Shown here one piece after another: positions 58,104 to 64,000 of a stretch of 64,000 nucleotides of DNA; the stretch's first letter is position 1; every line of letters starts with the position of its first letter. The position numbers and the translations under genes were made by a program. Below the pieces are notes generated by a model, which saw only the letters and a program-made list of their open reading frames with translations, was not told the origin of the DNA and searched no databases. The DNA comes from UBA6398 sp963660485. GTDB taxonomy: Bacteria; Bacteroidota; Bacteroidia; Bacteroidales; Bacteroidaceae. The stretch lies in NCBI GenBank assembly GCA_963660485.1, contig CAVKYH010000004.1:1-64000 (forward strand), given 5' to 3'.

Positions 58104-59843
58104 ATGTATTTGGAAAATATCAACTCACCTGCCGACGTCAAGGCTGTCGGCATTGACAAACTTGATATTCTGGCCGGCGAAGTGCGCCGCCATCTGCTGC
58201 AAAAACTTTCCGACCACGGCGGCCACATAGGTCCTAACTTAGGCATGGTAGAGGCTACGGTTGCACTGCATTATGTGTTCAACTCCCCAACCGACAAGAT
58301 GGTGTTCGACGTGAGCCACCAAAGCTACGCCCACAAAATGCTCACAGGGCGCAAGGACGCATTCCTCAACCCTGCGGAATACGACGAAGTGTCGGGCTAC
58401 ACCGAACCGTCGGAAAGCGAGCACGACCAGTTTGTCGTGGGCCACACATCCACGTCGGTGAGCCTTGCCTGCGGTCTTGCCAAGGGACGCGACCTGAAAG
58501 GCGGCAAAGAAAATGTGATAGCAATCATCGGCGACGGTTCGCTTAGCGGCGGCGAGGCTCTTGAGGGGCTTGACATGGCTGCGGAACTCGACACGAACAT
58601 AATCATTGTGGTCAACGACAACCAGATGTCGATAGCGGAGAACCACGGCGGACTGTACAAAAACCTGCAACTGCTGCGTGAAACCAATGGCGAAGCGCAG
58701 TGCAACCTGTTCAAGGCTATGGGACTCGACTATGTGTATGTGGGCGAAGGCAACAACGTAAAGGCTCTTGTGGAGGCATTCCAAAAGGTGAAAGACACCA
58801 CCCGTCCTGTCGTAGTGCACATCAACACCGTAAAGGGCAAGGGCTACAAGTTTGCAGAAGAGCAAAAGGAGCGTTTTCATTGGGGCTTCCCGTTCGTGAT
58901 TGAAACCGGAGAAACAAAAAAGGAGTACCGGTTCGGCCCGGACTTCGGAGTTCACACGGCACAACTACTGCTCGACGAAATGCAAAAGGACCCAACTGTG
59001 GTGGCTCTCACCGCCGGCACTCCGGGAATATGGGGCTGGAATGCAGAGATGCGCCAAAAAGCGGGCAAGCAGTTTGTTGATGTGGGCATTGCCGAGGAAA
59101 CTGCGGTGGCAATGTCGAGCGCAATGGCAAAGCGCGGTGCAAAACCAGTGTTCGGCGTTCACAGCTCGTTCATACAGCGCACCTACGACCAGCTGTCGCA
59201 AGACCTATGTATAAACAACAACGCTGCGACAATAATTGTGTTCGGCGGCACAATCACAGGGCTTAACGACGTAACCCACCTCGGGTTCTACGACATCACG
59301 CTGCTTTGCAACATTCCCAACATGGTGTATCTCGCCCCCACCTGCAAGGCCGAATACGACGCCATGCTGCGCTGGTCGATACATCAGACGGAACATCCCG
59401 TGGCAATACGAGTGCCGAACGTTCCGCTCGAAGCCGCCAACGACACCGTTGCGGAGGAGAGCTACGGCGACCTTAACCGTTATCAGGTTACGCACAAGGG
59501 CAGCGAAATTGCCATACTTGGGCTTGGCGGCTACTACGGGCTTGCGCAAAAAGTGGCGGAGAAATACAAGGAAAAAGGCATTGACGCAACCGTAATCAAT
59601 CCGCGCTTCATAACAGGTCTCGACACCGCGCTGCTGCAAGGCTTGCAAAACGGCCACCATACCGTTATAACCCTCGAAGACGGGCAACTGGACGGCGGCT
59701 GGGGCGAGAAGATTGCCCGTTTCTACGGCAACACTTCAATGAAAGTGCGTTGCTACGGCGCACGCAAAGAGTTTGTTGACCGATTCGACTACAACGATTT
59801 CCTGAGAAGCAACCACCTTACCGCCGAACAAATCGCAGAATAG
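58104..59843 (+). CDS. 1-deoxy-D-xylulose-5-phosphate synthase-like enzyme (short form)
   Basis: A 579-residue thiamine-diphosphate transketolase-family enzyme most like Dxs, the first step of the MEP isoprenoid pathway. The N-terminal HGGHIGPNLGMVE has the conserved His. The ThDP motif is IIGDGSLSGGEALEGLD ... IVVNDNQMSI. The Pyr domain has VDVGIAEETAVAMSSAMAKRGAKPVFGVHSSFIQRTYDQ, and the C-terminal domain ends in an EDGQLDGGWGEKIA loop. It is about 40-60 residues shorter than standard Dxs (620-640), and the usual GADGPTH block reads GLNDVTH. It may be a second, divergent Dxs or a related acyloin-forming enzyme. Codon use looks like that of its neighbours. Single gene. Confidence 0.8.
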   Translation: MYLENINSPADVKAVGIDKLDILAGEVRRHLLQKLSDHGGHIGPNLGMVEATVALHYVFNSPTDKMVFDVSHQSYAHKMLTGRKDAFLNPAEYDEVSGYTEPSESEHDQFVVGHTSTSVSLACGLAKGRDLKGGKENVIAIIGDGSLSGGEALEGLDMAAELDTNIIIVVNDNQMSIAENHGGLYKNLQLLRETNGEAQCNLFKAMGLDYVYVGEGNNVKALVEAFQKVKDTTRPVVVHINTVKGKGYKFAEEQKERFHWGFPFVIETGETKKEYRFGPDFGVHTAQLLLDEMQKDPTVVALTAGTPGIWGWNAEMRQKAGKQFVDVGIAEETAVAMSSAMAKRGAKPVFGVHSSFIQRTYDQLSQDLCINNNAATIIVFGGTITGLNDVTHLGFYDITLLCNIPNMVYLAPTCKAEYDAMLRWSIHQTEHPVAIRVPNVPLEAANDTVAEESYGDLNRYQVTHKGSEIAILGLGGYYGLAQKVAEKYKEKGIDATVINPRFITGLDTALLQGLQNGHHTVITLEDGQLDGGWGEKIARFYGNTSMKVRCYGARKEFVDRFDYNDFLRSNHLTAEQIAE

Positions 59844-59976
59844 GAACGGTCGGCGTAAATGAAGCAGGCATAAGGGGTGGAAATACAATGTCCTTGTCCG
59901 AGGAGGTATCATGGGCGGGGGACTATCCGCCATTGCCAATCGTGCGGTCCGGGCAACCATTCCGCGGGCTTGAAAG

Positions 59977-60068
59977 AGCACCATGGTGTCCCGGCAAAGA
60001 GACCATGGTGTTTCAGCAAAGAGACCAAGGTGTCTTGAGACAAAGAGACCGCTGTGTCTTCTTCAAAT
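59977..60068. repeat. four tandem imperfect repeats of 22-24 bp
   Basis: Units at 59977-59999, 60000-60021, 60022-60045 and 60046-60068 follow the pattern AGACCANGGTGTNNNNNNCAAAG. The first two contain CACCATGGTG-like cores. They differ from the ladder family in period and sequence. The 373-nt gap after the Dxs-like gene holds only these repeats and a terminator. Confidence 0.8.
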
Positions 60069-60137
60069 GTTTTTTTTACGAAAAGTTTGCCGTATGCCGA
60101 ACGGCACGTATGGTGGTGTGAGAGGTCGGAAAACGAA

Positions 60138-60172
60138 AGCAGGAGGAAAACGAAACTGTTTTTCTCCTGCTT
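60138..60172. terminator. intrinsic terminator between the Dxs-like and AspT-like genes
   Basis: Arms 60138-60150 and 60159-60172 form an AGCAGGAG-based stem with a T tail on the plus strand and T-rich sequence on the minus strand. It may serve both convergent genes. Confidence 0.75.
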
Positions 60173-60216
60173 TTATTTGTTGTTCGGCTTGAACTCTATC
60201 GCAAAAGCCTCGGCTT

Positions 60217-61878
60217 TTAAACCAAAAACATTATCAATATTTGGGCAATCACCACCCGGGCAAACATTCCCAACGGATAAACCGAGGCGTAGCTTATGCT
60301 TGCCGTGTCGCCTTTAAGCGTGTCGTTGGCATAGCTCAACGCCATTGGATTTGCCATGCTGCCGCAGAGTATGCCGCATATCGTGCCGAAATCATACTTG
60401 TGGGTTTTCAATGCAACCAAGCCCATAATCACGATTGGCACTACCGTGAGCAGCAAACCCAAGCCTACCCATGCGATACCTTCGGGACGCACAACGGTGG
60501 CAAAGAATTCCTTGCCGGCATCAAGTCCCAGGCATGCAAGATAGATTGAAAGCCCAAGTTTGCGCAACATCAGCGAAGCGCTGCGCGTGGTGTAGGAAAT
60601 GAAATGCAGTTTCGGGCCCAATGCACCCACAATGATTCCCATTATTATAGGTCCGCCGGCAACGCCCAAGCGTATGGGAGTATCCATTCCCGGCAAATTG
60701 ATGGGCACAGCCCCAAGTATCATTCCCAAAACAATACCGAGGAAAATACTTCCTATATTGGGTTCGTTCAATGTCTTTACCGAATTGCCGAAAAACTGTT
60801 CCACATTGTTCACCGCCTCATGCTTTCCGACTACAGTAACCCGGTCGCCATATTGCAGACGCAGGTCGTCGGTGGCAAGCAAGCGTATGTCGCCGCGCAA
60901 AACCCGGCTCACGTTCACACCATAGGTGTTGCGAAGTTGCAGCCGCCCGAGAGATTTCCCGTTCAGCGCCGTGCGAGTAACAACAAGAGTGCGGCTCTCC
61001 ACGTTTTCGTCGATAGCGTTCCAATCAATCTTGTCTTTGTTCCAATCCGTAGCCACCCTGTGCCCAAAAAGAAGCTCCATCGCCCGTTCGTCTTCCTGTG
61101 TGGTAACAACCAAAACCTTATCTCCGACTTTCAAAGACGTATCTGCTTTTGGCATAATTACGTCTTTGCCGCGCCACAAACGGGAAATGATAAATTTTCG
61201 GTGCGTCATCTGCACAACTTGAACAATTGTCTTTCCTTCAAGAGCCGGGTTTATTATTTCGAGCTCCACTATGTAGGTATGGTTGTCCTCTGTGAGGGGT
61301 TTGATTTCAAGATCTGCGGGGCGCACAAAGAATTTACGCAAAAACATCATCGCCAAAATCACGCCCACAACGCCCAGCGGATAAGTAACGGCCGTTGCAA
61401 GGGAAAGGCTCCCGCCCGAAATACCAAAATGAGCCAATGCCTGGTTTGCTGCACCAAGTGCGGGAGTATTGGTAGTGGCTCCGCAAAGAATTCCGACCAT
61501 ATTCGGCAAACTCACACCTGTTATCGGAACAAGCATAAGCGCCATCACTGTGCCCAAGGCTATTACAGCAAGGCTCCAAAGGTTAAGCGCCAAACCTTCA
61601 TGCCTTATGCAGCCGAAGAAGTTGGGCCCTACGTGCAAGCCAAGCGTGTAGACAAAAAGCGAGAGCCCGAAAGTTTCGGCGTAGTCAAGCACCCGCGCAT
61701 CGATATCCAAACCAATGTGTCCGGCAAGGATTCCTATAAAAAAAACAAAGGCAATACCCAAAGACACTCCCCTTGCTTTGATTTTTCCAAGGGCAAGTCC
61801 CACGGCGACAATCAGGGATATCACCACAACGGTCTGCACCGAGGAATGTATATAGAAGAGTTCTCCAAACCATTCCAT
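60217..61878 (-). CDS. AspT/YidE/YbjL-family transporter with two RCK_C domains
   Basis: A 553-residue membrane protein with about ten to eleven helices in two halves, separated by two cytoplasmic RCK_C (TrkA-C) domains at about 205-375 (IVELEIINPALEGKTIVQVVQ, TLVVTRTALNGKSLGRLQL). GILCGATTNTPALGAANQAL in the first half and GTICGILCGSMANPMALSYAND in the second are the paired AspT-type duplication motifs. Family members exchange amino acids or small dicarboxylates (aspartate:alanine in AspT), but the substrate here is unknown. Single gene with its own -7 box. Confidence 0.88.
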   Translation of the reverse strand: MEWFGELFYIHSSVQTVVVISLIVAVGLALGKIKARGVSLGIAFVFFIGILAGHIGLDIDARVLDYAETFGLSLFVYTLGLHVGPNFFGCIRHEGLALNLWSLAVIALGTVMALMLVPITGVSLPNMVGILCGATTNTPALGAANQALAHFGISGGSLSLATAVTYPLGVVGVILAMMFLRKFFVRPADLEIKPLTEDNHTYIVELEIINPALEGKTIVQVVQMTHRKFIISRLWRGKDVIMPKADTSLKVGDKVLVVTTQEDERAMELLFGHRVATDWNKDKIDWNAIDENVESRTLVVTRTALNGKSLGRLQLRNTYGVNVSRVLRGDIRLLATDDLRLQYGDRVTVVGKHEAVNNVEQFFGNSVKTLNEPNIGSIFLGIVLGMILGAVPINLPGMDTPIRLGVAGGPIIMGIIVGALGPKLHFISYTTRSASLMLRKLGLSIYLACLGLDAGKEFFATVVRPEGIAWVGLGLLLTVVPIVIMGLVALKTHKYDFGTICGILCGSMANPMALSYANDTLKGDTASISYASVYPLGMFARVVIAQILIMFLV

Positions 61879-61921
61879 ACCAAATCTGTACTATCTTTTA
61901 TTTCTGTGATTTTTGCGGCTG

Positions 61922-61929
61922 CAAAATTA
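61922..61929 (-). promoter_or_regulatory. -7 box for the AspT-like gene
   Basis: TAATTTTG followed by CAGCC on the minus strand, 43 nt upstream of the ATG. Confidence 0.65.
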
Positions 61930-62029
61930 CAAAAATATTCATAATCCGAAAAATCACCTCTGCTGTGTATCTCCCGAAAGCATGTGGGAAATAAAGCGAA
62001 TGGCTTGTCGTGAAAACAACATCAAAAAA

Positions 62030-62058
62030 CAGCCGTCGGAAATCTATTCCGGCGGCTG
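62030..62058 (-). terminator. intrinsic terminator for the TPR gene
   Basis: Arms 62030-62040 and 62048-62058 pair with one wobble; on the minus strand six T follow directly. Confidence 0.85.
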
Positions 62059-62084
62059 CTATATGCTTTGTAAAAATTCCCTTG

Positions 62085-63533
62085 TTATTTGGAAACGAGT
62101 TTCAAAATGGTATTTGCCAATTTGTCATTGGGATCAAGCGCAAGAGTCTTCTCGCAATATTGTTTTGAAAGGTCGTTGTCGTCTTTCTTCATGTAATAGA
62201 ATGCAAGATAACGGTTGGCTTCTTTCTTGTAGCTCACATTGCCTTCGCCTTCTCCGAGACGCTTGAGTGCTTCTTCGTAGTAAGCTTTTGCATTGTCGTT
62301 AGCGCTTGAAGGATCTACGAGCAAATTGATACGTGCTCTCCAGAAAGGACCATAGTATAGGTCTTTCTTTCTATCTGCAAGTTGAGCGAAAACTTTGTCT
62401 CCCTCTTGAATGTAACCGGTCTTCTTGTCTTCGGCGGTAGTTTCGTCGCTGGCAGCCTGATAATAAACCTTACCGAGATTCAAAAGGTCGAGTGCGCCCA
62501 TTTCTGCGCCGGTGGAGTCAGCAAAAATCTTGTAGTATTTAATTGCGTTGTCATAGTCGGGAGCCTCTATGTAGGCGTCAGAAAGATCTTTGTAGAGAGA
62601 AATGTCGCTCTTCTTTGCTTTTTCTTTAAGTTCTATGGCTTTCTGTAAATGTTCTATGGCTTCTTTTACCATCTTCATGTTGCTTTCCAAACGACCGAGG
62701 TAAGTGTAGTCGCGATAGTTGTAGAGTGTATCGTTGTGCTGGCCGAAAAGATTGTCTTTGTCGGTAAACGCTTTGTCATAGTCTTTGTTTTCTACTTCTG
62801 CATAGAAGCGAATACGGTTGAGCGCTATATTTTTTGGATCTTTTGCGAGACCTTGTTCTGCCACCTTTTGTGCTTCGGTGTAGTTGGTGTCTGCAAAAAG
62901 AGATATAGCGTATTCTTCATATACGTTTATCGCGGGATTTTGTTCTTTCTCGAGATATGCTTTGTATGCTTCCACTGCTTCTTTCATCTTTGCGGTCTTG
63001 TAGTAGAGTTGTGCGAGACCGAGATTTGTTTCGGGCAGATCTGGAGCGAAATTCTTGAGTTCCGACATTGTTTGGAGCGCCATGTTGGGATCGCTGTTTC
63101 TGAACACGGCTGCTTTCTTGAGGTAAATGTCTACGATTTCAGGGTCGTAGTTCAAAGCCTCGTCGTATTTTTGTGCAGCTTCGCCCCATTTTTTCTGTGC
63201 GGAAGCCACTTCGCCTTGCAGCATTATGGCAGGGATTGATTTGCTGTCTTTGTCGTATGCACGTGTGGCGGTTTCCTGTGCCAGAGCATATTCTTTTTTG
63301 TCAAGGAAATAGAAACCCAAAGCTGCAAGTTGCTCTGCGTTTTTCTTCTTCGACATCAATTTCACGGCGTCTTTAAGTTTTTCTGCATCCGACTTGTAAG
63401 TCTGAGCGGCGGCCTCGGCATCTGTTGTTAGTTCTGGGGTCATCGCCGGTTTCGTAAAACGTTTCTGCGCCGACACGCTTGTTGTTGCAAATAATGCAAA
63501 GGCAGCGAACGCTGCCACAAAACATTTCTTCAT
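62085..63533 (-). CDS. secreted tetratricopeptide-repeat protein
   Basis: A 482-residue exported protein; signal peptide 1-23 (MKKCFVAAFAAFALFATTSVSAQ). From about residue 50 to the end it is made of TPR helices with the W/LG/Y/A/P pattern: KKWGEAAQKYDEALNYDPEIVDIYLKKAAVF, MKEAVEAYKAYLEKEQNP, YDKAFTDKDNLFGQHNDTLYNY and DLSKQYCEKTLALDPND. There is no enzymatic motif. Such periplasmic TPR proteins act as scaffolds; the partner is unknown. Single gene with a -7 box 52 nt upstream and its own terminator. Confidence 0.88.
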   Translation of the reverse strand: MKKCFVAAFAAFALFATTSVSAQKRFTKPAMTPELTTDAEAAAQTYKSDAEKLKDAVKLMSKKKNAEQLAALGFYFLDKKEYALAQETATRAYDKDSKSIPAIMLQGEVASAQKKWGEAAQKYDEALNYDPEIVDIYLKKAAVFRNSDPNMALQTMSELKNFAPDLPETNLGLAQLYYKTAKMKEAVEAYKAYLEKEQNPAINVYEEYAISLFADTNYTEAQKVAEQGLAKDPKNIALNRIRFYAEVENKDYDKAFTDKDNLFGQHNDTLYNYRDYTYLGRLESNMKMVKEAIEHLQKAIELKEKAKKSDISLYKDLSDAYIEAPDYDNAIKYYKIFADSTGAEMGALDLLNLGKVYYQAASDETTAEDKKTGYIQEGDKVFAQLADRKKDLYYGPFWRARINLLVDPSSANDNAKAYYEEALKRLGEGEGNVSYKKEANRYLAFYYMKKDDNDLSKQYCEKTLALDPNDKLANTILKLVSK

Positions 63534-63584
63534 ATTATTGTAATACTTTATTTTTCAACTTTACTCTTTGGTGTATTGGACACG

Positions 63585-63592
63585 CAAATATA
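63585..63592 (-). promoter_or_regulatory. -7 box for the TPR gene
   Basis: TATATTTG followed by CGTGTCC on the minus strand, 52 nt upstream of the ATG. Confidence 0.65.
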
Positions 63593-63730
63593 AGATTTTT
63601 ATTCAGAATGAAAGCCTTTTGAAAAGAGTTTTTAGTTTTATATAACGTTTTGTGCGAAAAACGTGCTCGTTTTTTACCTTTTGAAATACAAATCCCGTCT
63701 ACATTGTGTTAGGCTGTAGGGGATTATTGT

Positions 63731-63738
63731 TAATTTTG
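63731..63738 (+). promoter_or_regulatory. -7 box for the small ORF at the right end
   Basis: TAATTTTG followed by CAAAC, a full match, supporting transcription of the small ORF that follows. Confidence 0.5.
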
Positions 63739-63779
63739 CAAACGTTTTCATGGCATTATGCCGCAAATATATCAGAACT

Positions 63780-63980
63780 ATGCCGGACGGAAAAGCAGAC
63801 AGACATATTCTTCCCAACAACAGTTACCGCAGCGGGCTTCGTGCGGGGCGCGCCACGGAGCGTAGTCGTGCCGTTGAAGCGTTTGCGAAATTCGTGGTCA
63901 GCGAAAATCTTGCCGACGAGGGCAGGGTGGGGGACTTGAAACGGAAATTCGCCGATTTTCTCAAGGCTGAAGAACTATAA
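63780..63980 (+). CDS. small basic protein of unknown function
   Basis: A 66-residue protein with no signal peptide. The N-terminal half is Arg-rich (SYRSGLRAGRATERSR), and the C-terminal half is an amphipathic helix with alternating charges (VEAFAKFVVSENLADEGRVGDLKRKFADFLKAEEL). An ATG at 63750 in the same frame would give 76 residues and sits 11 nt after the -7 box. Coding is supported by the promoter and the helical pattern, not by family recognition. The window ends 60 nt beyond the stop, so a downstream partner could exist. Confidence 0.5.
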   Translation: MPDGKADRHILPNNSYRSGLRAGRATERSRAVEAFAKFVVSENLADEGRVGDLKRKFADFLKAEEL

Positions 63981-64000
63981 CTATATATATAATATGTATA

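Overview
The window looks like chromosomal DNA from a Bacteroidota bacterium, most likely order Bacteroidales (a Prevotellaceae/Muribaculaceae/Bacteroidaceae-like gut lineage; the family cannot be fixed from here). Three things point there: at least 18 genes are preceded by the Bacteroidota -7 box TAnnTTTG; the primary sigma factor is the short 286-residue form without region 1.1; and several families are typical of the phylum (DUF3822, DUF4924, DUF2027-Smr, GHL10, a BtuB-type receptor, tandem SGNH acetylesterases). I found no rRNA, tRNA, CRISPR array, insertion sequence, phage gene or integrase.

Layout. 0-9 kb: galM-type lipoprotein; a minus-strand AAA ATPase plus DUF4435 (TOPRIM-like) pair; a BtuF/BtuC-like substrate-binding protein and permease; a LacX-like epimerase and a two-enzyme phosphatase fusion. 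9-20 kb: GHL10 glycosidase; a plus-strand cluster of M3 peptidase, dCMP deaminase, S41 protease and 5-formyl-THF cyclo-ligase; a minus-strand cluster of secreted toroid protein, DUF3822 and rsmD; a small lipoprotein and thioredoxin. 20-40 kb: dnaE, trmD, a beta-helix glycosidase, a BASS-type transporter, a TonB-dependent receptor, the ABC ATPase that probably serves the BtuF/C pair, topB, rpoD, a DUF2027-Smr protein, coaD and parE. 40-47 kb: a secreted carbohydrate cluster (unknown secreted protein, two tandem SGNH esterases, and an 888-residue protein with three GH5-like barrels). 47-58 kb: a sugar nucleotidyltransferase, then a tight plus-strand cluster LysE - DUF4924 - rfbD - prfC - tsaC - ClC channel - fmt - unknown lipoprotein. 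58-64 kb: a short Dxs-like enzyme, an AspT/YidE-type transporter, a TPR protein and a small ORF.

The most striking unexplained feature is a dispersed intergenic repeat family. Fifteen loci in the first 58 kb are ladders in which 11-nt 'words' alternate with 10-nt (sometimes 9- or 11-nt) AT-rich spacers, giving a nearly constant 21-nt period, about two helical turns. The words come from a small recurring vocabulary (ATGTCTGACAT, AGGTCTGACCT, AGATGCGTCGG, AGATGCCTTGG, TGGTGGCCCGG and their reverse complements). They are shuffled in order and orientation between loci. The spacers are mostly AATTTAAATT or a five-T/five-A tract such as AGTTTTTACG or CGTAAAAACT. The ladders occur between convergent, divergent and co-directional genes and never inside a confident gene. 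I know of no described element with this design.
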